From contig CAYXXN010000002.1 of assembly GCA_964469055.1 (NCBI GenBank), positions 1-47,751 on the forward strand: a stretch of DNA of 47,751 nt, read 5' to 3'. This stretch comes from CAYXXN01 sp964469055. Its GTDB lineage: Bacteria > Acidobacteriota > Thermoanaerobaculia > Multivoradales > JAHEKO01. Under the pieces are notes generated by a model. The model was not told the origin of the DNA, ran no database searches, and saw nothing but the letters and a program-made list of their open reading frames with translations. Shown here piece by piece: positions 17,116-24,045 of this stretch; the stretch's first letter is position 1; every line of letters starts with the position of its first letter. The position numbers and the translations under genes are program-made.

Positions 17116-18468
17116 TTGCCGGAGACCTACACGGTCTCGGAGCTGGCCAGCGAGATCCGCGAGCTGCTCCGTCACGGACTGGGTGGTGTGTGGGTCGCGG
17201 GAGAGATCCAGCGGCTGCGGCCGGGCCGCAACGGTCACCTGTTCTTCGAGCTGGTGGAGAAGGGTGAGGGCGACGACGTCGTTGGGCGCCTCGAGGCCGT
17301 CCTCTGGCGGACGGATCACCTCGCCGTGCGCCGGGCGCTGGCGCGCTCGGGACAGACGCTGGTCGACGGGCTGCACGTGCGCTGCTGGGCCAGCCCTGAT
17401 GTCTACCCACCTTCCGGCCGCCTGCAGCTCGCCGTGCGCGAGGTCGACCCGGCCTTTGGTCTTGGCCTATTGGCGGCCCGGCGGCGCGAAACGCTGGCGG
17501 CCCTCGCCGCCGCAGGCCTCACCGAGCGCAACGCGGCCTTGCCCCTAGCCGCGGCGCCGATGGCCATCGCCCTGGTGACGGCCGTGGGCAGCGCGGCCTA
17601 CCACGATTTCCTCTCGACGCTGGCGGAGAGCGGCTGGGCGTTCCGAGTGGTGGCGATCGACGCGGCCGTGCAGGGGCTCGACGCCGAGAGGGCCATCGCC
17701 TCGGCCTTGGCCGCCGCGGGCGAGCTGCCCGTGGACGCCATCGCTCTCGTTCGCGGCGGCGGCGCCAAGAGCGACCTCGCCGCCTTCGATAGCCGGCGGG
17801 TGGCGGAAGCGGTGGCGCGGTCCCCATGGCCGGTGGTGACGGGTCTCGGGCACGAGATCGACGAGTCGATCGCCGATCGCGTGGCCCATACGGCCTTGAA
17901 GACTCCGACGCGGGCCGCGGAATTCCTGGTGACGCGGGTCGAGACCGCCCATCGCGAGTTGTTGCGACTCGAGCGCGAGCTAGCCCTGGCGGCGGCAGGA
18001 GAGCTCGCAACGGCCCGCGGCCGCCTCGCCGGCGCGGAGCGCGCCGCCACCGCTGTCCGGGTGCGCCTGGCGCACGCCGCCGGCCGCATCGAGCGGCTCG
18101 CCGATCTGCTGGGGCGGGAGGCTCGCCGCGCTCCGCATCGCCTGGCGGCGGACCTGCGGCGGCTCGGGGCGCGCCTGGCCGTCGCCGCGCCGCGCGTTCT
18201 GGGGCGCCGGCGCGACGCCCCGGCCAGTACCGGCCTCCGGATCGGCCGCGCGGCGGAAGCGCGCCTGCGGCTGCTGGGCGCGCGCCTCGACGCCTGCGCC
18301 CGACTCCGTGTCGAGCTGGGCCCCGAGCGGGTTCTCGCGCGAGGCTTCAGCATCACTCGGCAGGCGACGGGGCGGCTGCTGCGGGAGGTGCGACAGGTAC
18401 AGCCGGGTGATCGGATCACGACTGAGCTCGCCGGTGGCCGGCTGGCCAGTCGAGTGGAGGAAGCATGA
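17116..18468 (+). CDS. xseA: Exodeoxyribonuclease VII large subunit
   Basis: The catalytic subunit of exonuclease VII, which degrades single-stranded DNA in both directions. It has an N-terminal OB-fold (YTVSELASEIRELL, GVWVAGEIQRL, GHLFFELV), a central nuclease domain with ALVRGGGAKSDLAAFD and VVTGLGHEIDESIAD, and a long Arg/Ala-rich coiled coil. The C-terminus contains ARGFSITRQATG. No ATG or GTG is available near the N-terminus: the frame offers TTG at 17116 (used here) or a non-standard ATC at 17086 that lies just before the upstream stop. Length (450 aa) matches the E. coli enzyme. Confidence 0.93.
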   Translation: MPETYTVSELASEIRELLRHGLGGVWVAGEIQRLRPGRNGHLFFELVEKGEGDDVVGRLEAVLWRTDHLAVRRALARSGQTLVDGLHVRCWASPDVYPPSGRLQLAVREVDPAFGLGLLAARRRETLAALAAAGLTERNAALPLAAAPMAIALVTAVGSAAYHDFLSTLAESGWAFRVVAIDAAVQGLDAERAIASALAAAGELPVDAIALVRGGGAKSDLAAFDSRRVAEAVARSPWPVVTGLGHEIDESIADRVAHTALKTPTRAAEFLVTRVETAHRELLRLERELALAAAGELATARGRLAGAERAATAVRVRLAHAAGRIERLADLLGREARRAPHRLAADLRRLGARLAVAAPRVLGRRRDAPASTGLRIGRAAEARLRLLGARLDACARLRVELGPERVLARGFSITRQATGRLLREVRQVQPGDRITTELAGGRLASRVEEA

Positions 18469-18725
18469 GCGAGCCCCGCGAGCCCACCTTCGGCGAGGCG
18501 ATGGAGCAGCTCGAGGCCATCCTGCGACGGGTCGAGGGCGAGGAGATCGACATCGACGAGCTCGCCCGCGAGCTGCAGCGCGCGGCACGGCTGCTCGAGC
18601 TCGCCCGCGGCAAGATCCGCCGCGCCGAGACCGAGGTGAGTCAGATCCTGCAGACCCTCGAGCGCGTCCAGGGGGATGACGGCCCGGAGGGCGAGTCGGG
18701 CCCCGGCGAGGACCTGCCTTCCTGA
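18465..18725 (+). CDS. xseB: Exodeoxyribonuclease VII small subunit
   Basis: An 86-residue helical protein that binds the XseA coiled coil. The core FGEAMEQLEAILRRVEGEEI followed by a second helix is the XseB signature. Its ATG overlaps the xseA stop by 4 nt (ATGA), so the subunits are translationally coupled. The C-terminal 20 residues are acidic and Gly/Pro-rich and probably disordered. Confidence 0.95.
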   Translation: MSEPREPTFGEAMEQLEAILRRVEGEEIDIDELARELQRAARLLELARGKIRRAETEVSQILQTLERVQGDDGPEGESGPGEDLPS

Positions 18726-19564
18726 GCATCTTCCGCCCCTCGGGGTCTGCCGTCTGCCCGAGCTGCGGCCGGCTGGTCGCGGCCGCCGCCGATCGCTGCC
18801 CGCACTGCGGGCGGCTCGCCCCTGGCCTGTGGGGCGGCGCCCGGCTCCTGCAGCGCCTGGGCGGCGACCTCGGGCTCGCCAACCTGGTGACCGCGGCCTG
18901 CGTGCTCCTCTACGCCGCGGCGCTGGCGCTCGACTGGCGAGGGATCGGCATGACCGGCCTCGGTCTGCTCGCTCCGTCCCCGCCCGTCCAGGTTCAGCTC
19001 GGCGCGAGCGGCCGGTTGCCGGTGTTCGATTTGGGCCGCTGGTGGACGGTACTTTCAGCAGGCTGGCTCCACGGCAGCTTGCTCCATATCGGTTTCAACC
19101 TCATGTGGGTGCGCCAGTTGGCGCCAGCTGTGGCGCGCCTCTACGGTGCCGGTCGGGCGACGCTCATTTACGTGGTTTCGGGTGCGACAGGTTTCCTCCT
19201 CACCAGCGTCGTGGGCGCCTTCTCGCCGTTTCGTGTTCCCATCCTGCGCGGTGCCGACGTTACCCTCGGCGCCTCGGCGGCGATCTTTGGCTTGCTCGGA
19301 GCGCTCATCGTCTATGGCCGCCGCACCGGCCGCGGTGGTCTGGGTCAGCAATTCTGGATCTGGGCGGGGAGCATGTTGCTGCTCTCGTTTTTCCTGCCCA
19401 TCGACAACTTCGCGCACCTAGGAGGCTTCCTGGGCGGCTACGTGGCCGCGCGCCTGCTCGATCCACTGCAGGACGAGAAGCCGGAGCACGTGTTGGCCGC
19501 TCTTCTCGGTTTGGTGCTATCGGCGGTGGCCATCGCGGCCTCCCTGCTCGTGCCGTTGGCCTGA
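18722..19564 (+). CDS. Rhomboid intramembrane serine protease with N-terminal zinc ribbon
   Basis: About 280 residues. Four cysteines (residues 12, 15, 26 and 29: CPSCGRL and CPHCGRL) form a zinc ribbon ahead of six membrane helices. The rhomboid core is complete: LLHIGFNLMW in helix 2, the catalytic Ser185 in GASAAIFG, and the catalytic His232 in FAHLGGFLGGY. The only ATG/GTG/TTG start that a gene caller could use, GTG at 18887, would remove the zinc ribbon. The frame is open from 18680 and CTG at 18722 overlaps the xseB stop (CTGA), so I extend to it. The exact start codon is inferred. Confidence 0.8.
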   Translation: MSIFRPSGSAVCPSCGRLVAAAADRCPHCGRLAPGLWGGARLLQRLGGDLGLANLVTAACVLLYAAALALDWRGIGMTGLGLLAPSPPVQVQLGASGRLPVFDLGRWWTVLSAGWLHGSLLHIGFNLMWVRQLAPAVARLYGAGRATLIYVVSGATGFLLTSVVGAFSPFRVPILRGADVTLGASAAIFGLLGALIVYGRRTGRGGLGQQFWIWAGSMLLLSFFLPIDNFAHLGGFLGGYVAARLLDPLQDEKPEHVLAALLGLVLSAVAIAASLLVPLA

Positions 19565-19574
19565 GCTGAAGCCG

Positions 19575-20003
19575 ATGACGACCGTGCGGATCCCGGCCGC
19601 GAGCCTCGAGGCGATCCGCCGCCACGCCGAGGCGAGCCGACCCGAGGAGTGCTGCGGCATTCTGCTGGGCGAGCCGTCGGCGCGCGGCCCCCGCGTCGCG
19701 GAGGCGGTGCCAGTACGCAACGCCGCCGGAGGAGATCGGCGGAAGGTCTACGCGATCGAGCCCCGCGACCTGCTGGCCGCGGCCAAGCGGGCGCGCGCCC
19801 TCGGCCTCGACATCGTCGGTTACTATCACTCGCATCCCGAGGGCCCGTCCCGGCCGAGCGAACGCGACGGCGAGCACGCCTGGCCGCAGGCGAGCTACTT
19901 GATCCTGGGGCTCGGTGAGGGCGGTGCGCCGCGGAGCTGGCGGCTGCGGCCCGGAACCATGGAGTTTGAGGAAGAGCCGCTGGACATCGAGAGCGTTCGA
20001 TGA
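19575..20003 (+). CDS. JAMM/MPN+ metallopeptidase (M67 family, Mec-like)
   Basis: A 142-residue zinc isopeptidase-type enzyme. It has the full JAMM signature: a Glu at residue 24-25 (RPEECCG), H85-S-H87 and D98 in HSHPEGPSRPSERD, which is HxH followed by ten residues and Asp. Bacterial members such as Mec of Mycobacterium cut after the C-terminal Gly-Gly of ubiquitin-like sulfur carriers. The gene overlaps the MoeZ-like gene by 4 nt (ATGA). A substrate in the nearby MoaD-MoaE fusion is an inference. Confidence 0.9.
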   Translation: MTTVRIPAASLEAIRRHAEASRPEECCGILLGEPSARGPRVAEAVPVRNAAGGDRRKVYAIEPRDLLAAAKRARALGLDIVGYYHSHPEGPSRPSERDGEHAWPQASYLILGLGEGGAPRSWRLRPGTMEFEEEPLDIESVR

Positions 20004-21154
20004 AGCCGGAAGAGCAGGTGTCCCTCTCCGCGAGCGAGCTCGCTCGCTACGGCCGGCAGCTCGTGCTCCCGGAGGTGGGACGTCAAGGGCAGGAGCGACT
20101 CAAGGCCGCTCGTGTCCTGCTCGTCGGGGCGGGCGGTCTCGGCTCGCCGGCCACCCTCTACCTGGCAGCCGCCGGGGTCGGGCGCCTCACCCTCGTTGAC
20201 CCGGACCGGGTGGATCGCTCGAACCTCCACCGCCAGATCCTCTACGGCGAATCCGATGTCGGCCGTCCCAAGCTCGAGGTGGCCGCCGCTCGGCTGCGCG
20301 AGACCAACCCCCACGTCGAGGTGCGCGCGGTCGCCGAGCGCTTCGGCGCGGCGAACGCGGCCGCCCTGGTGGCCGACCACGACGTCGTCGTCGACGGGAC
20401 CGACAACTTCACCGCCCGCTACCTGGTCAACGACGCCTGCGTGCTGGCCGGCAAGCCGAACGTCTTCGGGTCCGTCCTGCGCTTCGAGGGGCAGGTGTCG
20501 GTGTTCTGGGCGCCGCGGGGACCGTGCTACCGCTGCCTTTTCCCGGAGCCGCCGCCGGTGGGCCTCGTGCCCTCGTGCGCCGAGGCGGGCGTGCTGGGGG
20601 CACTGCCGGGGATCGTCGGCGCGCTGCAGGCGAACGAGGCGTTGAAGCTCCTGCTGGGCGTCGGCGAACCGCTCATCGGCCGCTTCCTCGTCTTCGACGC
20701 CCTGGCCCTGCGCTTCCGCGAGGTCACCCTGCCGAAATCGCCGAGCTGTCCCATCTGCTCCGCGCGCCCGACGCTGACGGAGCTGATCGAGATCGAGGCT
20801 GCCTGCGAGGCGCCGGCGGCTGGAGTGGAGGAGGTCCCGATGGACGTCACGCCGCCAGAGCTCAAGCAGTGGCAGGACGAGGGGCGCGGCTTCGTCCTGC
20901 TCGACGTACGCACGCCGCAGGAGCACTCCCTGGCGAGCATCCCGGGGGCCCGCCTGATCCCGCTGCAGGAGCTCGCCCGGCGGGTGGAGGAGCTCGATCG
21001 CGAAGCCGACATCGTCGTCCACTGCCACCACGGCCAGCGGTCCGAGCGCGCCGCCGCCTTCCTCCGCGGTCAGGGCTTCGCCACGGTGCGCAACCTGGTG
21101 GGTGGGATCGACGCCTGGAGCGAGCAGGTCGACCCCGGCGTGCCCCGCTACTGA
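20000..21154 (+). CDS. MoeZ/MoeB-like sulfur carrier adenylyltransferase with rhodanese domain
   Basis: A 384-residue E1-like enzyme that adenylates the C-terminal Gly of MoaD/ThiS-type proteins and then sulfurates it. The N-terminal ATP-binding site is VGAGGLGSP (about residues 37-45), then DNFTARYLVND. Zinc cysteines are in CYRC (about 175) and CPIC (about 250), and a conserved cysteine lies in LVPSCAEAGVLG (about 192). The C-terminal rhodanese domain has an intact active loop, CHHGQRS (about 341). This domain order is that of MoeZ and MOCS3. The ATGA overlap ties it to the JAMM gene. Confidence 0.93.
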   Translation: MKPEEQVSLSASELARYGRQLVLPEVGRQGQERLKAARVLLVGAGGLGSPATLYLAAAGVGRLTLVDPDRVDRSNLHRQILYGESDVGRPKLEVAAARLRETNPHVEVRAVAERFGAANAAALVADHDVVVDGTDNFTARYLVNDACVLAGKPNVFGSVLRFEGQVSVFWAPRGPCYRCLFPEPPPVGLVPSCAEAGVLGALPGIVGALQANEALKLLLGVGEPLIGRFLVFDALALRFREVTLPKSPSCPICSARPTLTELIEIEAACEAPAAGVEEVPMDVTPPELKQWQDEGRGFVLLDVRTPQEHSLASIPGARLIPLQELARRVEELDREADIVVHCHHGQRSERAAAFLRGQGFATVRNLVGGIDAWSEQVDPGVPRY

Positions 21155-21191
21155 GGCGGACGGGCGCAAAGGCGCGTGGCTCTGGGCGCAG

Positions 21192-21911
21192 CTAGTCGAC
21201 CATCGGCCAGTCGGCAGTGCCATAGGTCAGCGGTCGGGCAGCGAGCGATTCTTCCTCGCGCCAGGCGATGCTGCCGTCGGCATAGCGCTCGCGCTTCCAG
21301 ATCGGCACCTCGCGCTTGAGCCGCTCGAGGAGCTCGCGGCTGGCGCTGTAGGCTGCCGAGCGGCGCTGCGAGGCAGCGGCGATGGCGACGGTGACCTCGC
21401 CCACTCCCACGGTGCCGAGACGGTGGACGATCGCCAGCCGCGCTCCGGGATGCGCGGCGTCGACCTCGGAGAGGATGCGCTCGAGGGCCGCGAGGGCCAT
21501 CGGCCGGTAGGCGTCGTAGTCGAGCCCCACGACGCGCCGACCGTCGCGTTGGTCGCGCACCCGCCCGACGAAGAGCACGGTCGCGCCGCAGCCCGGATCC
21601 GTCACTCGCTCGAGGAGGCCGGCGACGTCGATCGGCCCGTCGGTGAGGGCGACGCTCGCGCCGCTCGCGTTCCCGCCGGACACCGGCGGCAGGAGGGCAA
21701 CCTCGGCCCCCTCCGTCAAGTGCCGTTCGCCGGTGATGATCTCGCCGTCGACGGCGATCGCCAAGCGCGGCCAGAGGGCGGCGAGCGCCGGTCGCTCGGC
21801 CTCGAGCGCGGCGCGCAGCTCCCCGAGGGTGCCGTGAGCGAGGGCGACGTCGCGCTCGGCGGCACCCAGCGCCTCGCGCGCCGAGGCGAAGGCGAGAACG
21901 CGGACGTTCAC
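21192..21911 (-). CDS. MoaD-MoaE fusion, molybdopterin synthase
   Basis: A 239-residue fusion of the two molybdopterin synthase subunits, which convert precursor Z to molybdopterin. Residues 1-80 are a MoaD ubiquitin fold ending in ALLPPVSGG. A short linker follows, then MoaE with VGEVTVAIAAASQRR and the lysine-rich RLKREVPIWKRERYADG active-site segment. The Gly-Gly (79-80) is internal, although MoaD must present a free C-terminal Gly for thiocarboxylation, so proteolysis is expected as in mycobacterial MoaX. The GTG start lies 6 nt after a TACAAT -10-like box. It is convergent with the JAMM/MoeZ operon. Confidence 0.9.
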   Translation of the reverse strand: MNVRVLAFASAREALGAAERDVALAHGTLGELRAALEAERPALAALWPRLAIAVDGEIITGERHLTEGAEVALLPPVSGGNASGASVALTDGPIDVAGLLERVTDPGCGATVLFVGRVRDQRDGRRVVGLDYDAYRPMALAALERILSEVDAAHPGARLAIVHRLGTVGVGEVTVAIAAASQRRSAAYSASRELLERLKREVPIWKRERYADGSIAWREEESLAARPLTYGTADWPMVD

Positions 21912-21917
21912 GGCTGG

Positions 21918-21923
21918 ATTGTA
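21918..21923 (-). promoter_or_regulatory. Candidate -10 box (TACAAT) for moaDE, leaderless
   Basis: TACAAT on the minus strand ends 6 nt before the GTG at 21911 and no ribosome site fits between, so transcription would begin at or next to the start codon. Confidence 0.6.
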
Positions 21924-21972
21924 CCGGCCGGGACGGTTGGGCGCTGACGGCTGCCGGCTCGCTCGGCTCCCC

Positions 21973-21978
21973 TATAAT
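21973..21978 (+). promoter_or_regulatory. Candidate -10 box (TATAAT) for the acyl-CoA carboxylase gene
   Basis: A perfect TATAAT lies 18 nt before the ATG at 21997, giving a leader of about 12 nt. CTGCCG at 21951-21956 could be a weak -35 with 16 bp spacing. A GTG at 21982 in the same frame is too close to be the start. Confidence 0.6.
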
Positions 21979-21996
21979 GCCGTGGCCCCGAACCTC

Positions 21997-23661
21997 ATGG
22001 CAGTCCTCGAGAGCCGGCTCCGCCAGGACGACGCCTACCGGCGGCGGCTGGACCACTGGCGGGAGCAGCTGGCGGAGATCCGGACCGAGGAGGCGGCGCT
22101 GCGCGAGGGCGGTGGTACCCCGGCGCAGGAAGCGCAGCGCGCCAGGGGCAAGATGACGGCTCGCGAGCGCATCGCGGCGCTTTGCGATCCGGGGTCGTCG
22201 TTCCTCGAGTTGGGTCTGTGGGCCGCGCACGGCCTCTACGAGGAGCACGGCGGCGCGCCGGCGGCCGGGGTGGTCGTGGGCCTCGGCACGATCCACGGCC
22301 GCGATGTCCTGGTCGTGGCCGATGACGCCACCGTCAAGGCGGGCGCGAAGTTCCCGCTCGGCATCAAGAAGGTGCTGCGCGCCCAGGAAATCGCGCTCGA
22401 GAACCGACTGCCGGCGATCTATCTCGTCGACTCGGCGGGCGTCTTCCTGCCGATGCAGGACGAGATCTTCCCCGACAAGGAGCACTACGGCCGGATCTTC
22501 TTCAACAACGCGCGGCTCTCCGCCGAGGGCGTCTTCCAGATGGCCGCCATCATGGGACCCTGTGTCGCGGGTGGTGCCTACCTGCCGATCATGAGCGACG
22601 AGGCGCACATCGTGGAGGGGACGGGCTCGATCTTCCTCGCCGGCCCGCACCTGGTGAAGGCGGCGATCGGGGAGGAGATCGAAGCGGAGGAGTTGGGTGG
22701 GGCCCTGGTGCAGTGCGACGTGTCGGGTGTGGTCGACCACCGCCATGCGGACGACGCTTCCTGCCTGGCCAAGATGCGCTCGCAGTTCGCGCAGCTCGCC
22801 GCTGTCGAGCGGGCGGCCTTCGCCAGGCGCGAGCCCCGCGCGCCGCTCTACCCGGCCGAGGAGATCGCCGGAGCGCTCCCCATCGATCGGAGCCGGCCCT
22901 ACGACACCCGCGAGCTGCTGGCCCGCCTGCTCGACGGCTCCGAGCTGGACGAGTACAAGGCGACCTATGGCGAGACCCTGATCTGCGGCACCGGCTGGAT
23001 CGAGGGCTGGGCGGTCGGTGTCGTGGCCAACCAGCGCTCGATCGTCGCCCGTCGCACCGGCACGGGCGCCAAGGACAAGGAACTGCAGATCGGTGGCGTC
23101 CTCTACTCGGAGTCGGCCGACAAGGGGGCGCGCTTCGTCGAGCTGTGCAACCAGAAGGGGATGCCGCTCCTCTTCCTCCAAGACGTGACCGGTTTCATGG
23201 TGGGCAGCCGCGCCGAGCGCGGAGGCATCATCAAGGACGGCGCCAAGATGGTCAACGCCGTCGCCAACTCGGTGGTGCCGAAGCTGACGATCTTCGTCGG
23301 CAACTCCTACGGCGCCGGCAACTACGCGATGTGCGGCAAGGCTTACGGCGCTCGTTTCCTCTACGCCTGGCCCTCGGCGGCGATCGCCGTGATGGGGGGC
23401 GATCAAGCCTCGCAGACCCTACTCTCGATCCAGCTCAGGAAGCGAGGCGACGCGGTGTCCGCGGCGGAGAAGGCCGAGCGCCTGGCGACGATCCAGGCCC
23501 GCTACGCCGCCGCGATGGACCCCCGCTACGCCGCGGCCCGCCTGTGGGTCGACGCCTTGATCGACCCCGCGGAGACGCGCACCGTCGTCGCCCGCTCGCT
23601 CGCCGCGGCGGCCTGCAACCCGCGGCTCCCGGAGTTCAAGACCGGGGTGCTGCAGACCTAG
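21997..23661 (+). CDS. Acyl-CoA carboxylase carboxyltransferase (beta) subunit, methylcrotonyl-CoA type
   Basis: A 554-residue carboxyltransferase of biotin-dependent carboxylases. It has the acyl-CoA and carboxybiotin domains in order: GKMTARERIAALCDPGSSF, AAIMGPCVAGGAYLPIMSDE, and GNSYGAGNYAMCGKAYGARF followed by AVMGGDQAS. The last two match methylcrotonyl-CoA and geranyl-CoA carboxylases better than propionyl- or acetyl-CoA ones. The biotin carboxylase/biotin carrier (alpha) subunit is not in the window. AtuA and enoyl-CoA hydratase genes downstream fit a leucine or branched-chain pathway. The start is the ATG after TATAAT. Confidence 0.9.
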   Translation: MAVLESRLRQDDAYRRRLDHWREQLAEIRTEEAALREGGGTPAQEAQRARGKMTARERIAALCDPGSSFLELGLWAAHGLYEEHGGAPAAGVVVGLGTIHGRDVLVVADDATVKAGAKFPLGIKKVLRAQEIALENRLPAIYLVDSAGVFLPMQDEIFPDKEHYGRIFFNNARLSAEGVFQMAAIMGPCVAGGAYLPIMSDEAHIVEGTGSIFLAGPHLVKAAIGEEIEAEELGGALVQCDVSGVVDHRHADDASCLAKMRSQFAQLAAVERAAFARREPRAPLYPAEEIAGALPIDRSRPYDTRELLARLLDGSELDEYKATYGETLICGTGWIEGWAVGVVANQRSIVARRTGTGAKDKELQIGGVLYSESADKGARFVELCNQKGMPLLFLQDVTGFMVGSRAERGGIIKDGAKMVNAVANSVVPKLTIFVGNSYGAGNYAMCGKAYGARFLYAWPSAAIAVMGGDQASQTLLSIQLRKRGDAVSAAEKAERLATIQARYAAAMDPRYAAARLWVDALIDPAETRTVVARSLAAAACNPRLPEFKTGVLQT

Positions 23662-23668
23662 GACGTGG

Positions 23669-23965
23669 CTACAGCTCCAGTAGGGAGTCGAGCGATCCGA
23701 AGCGGTTGGCCACCAGCTTGTCGGCCTGCGGATCGTTGAGCCAGCGTTCGCTGTCGATGAGATACCGGAAGCGATACGACTGCCCGGCCTCGAGCGTGAC
23801 CGTCGTGCTGTAGGTGCCGTCCTTGCGCCGAGTGAGGGGGTTTGCCTCGACGTTCCAGTCGTTGAAATCGCCGAGCAGTGCCGCGCCGACCTGAACCTCT
23901 CCGGCGGCCACGCGGAAGGTCACCTTGCAGGAGGTCTCCTTCTTCGAGAAGGTCTTTTGGATCAT
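23669..23965 (-). CDS. CBM48/isoamylase N-terminal-like domain protein
   Basis: A 98-residue single-domain protein of the early-set glycogen-binding family (CBM48/AMPK-beta type). Characteristic features are the GDFNDWNVEANPL stretch with aromatic ligand positions, TVTLEAGQSYRFRYLID and ERWLNDPQADKLVAN. Free-standing copies are thought to bind alpha-glucans or act in sensing; the role here is unknown. A TATAAT box precedes it on the minus strand. It is inserted between the carboxylase and AtuA genes but on the opposite strand. Confidence 0.85.
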   Translation of the reverse strand: MIQKTFSKKETSCKVTFRVAAGEVQVGAALLGDFNDWNVEANPLTRRKDGTYSTTVTLEAGQSYRFRYLIDSERWLNDPQADKLVANRFGSLDSLLEL

Positions 23966-23991
23966 GCCGTCGAGGCCGTGGCGTGTGAGCG

Positions 23992-23997
23992 ATTATA
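23992..23997 (-). promoter_or_regulatory. Candidate -10 box (TATAAT) for the CBM48-like gene
   Basis: A perfect TATAAT on the minus strand lies 26 nt before the ATG at 23965, leaving a leader of about 19 nt without an obvious ribosome site. Confidence 0.55.
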
Positions 23998-24027
23998 ACT
24001 GTCGCCTGAGGGCTCCGACCCCCGTGC

Positions 24028-24033
24028 TATCGT
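24028..24033 (+). promoter_or_regulatory. Candidate -10 box (TATCGT) for the AtuA gene
   Basis: TATCGT ends 12 nt before the ATG at 24046, with only a C-rich stretch between. It would give a leader of about 5 nt. Confidence 0.4.
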
Positions 24034-24045
24034 CCCCCGCGCCCA

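Noticed and set aside
21155..21191. Terminator between the MoeZ-like and moaDE genes
   Set aside because: No convincing stem with a T-run could be seen in the 37-nt convergent gap.
19895..21223. 442-codon minus-strand frame opposite the JAMM and MoeZ-like genes
   Set aside because: It is antisense to two well-supported genes and lacks recognisable motifs.
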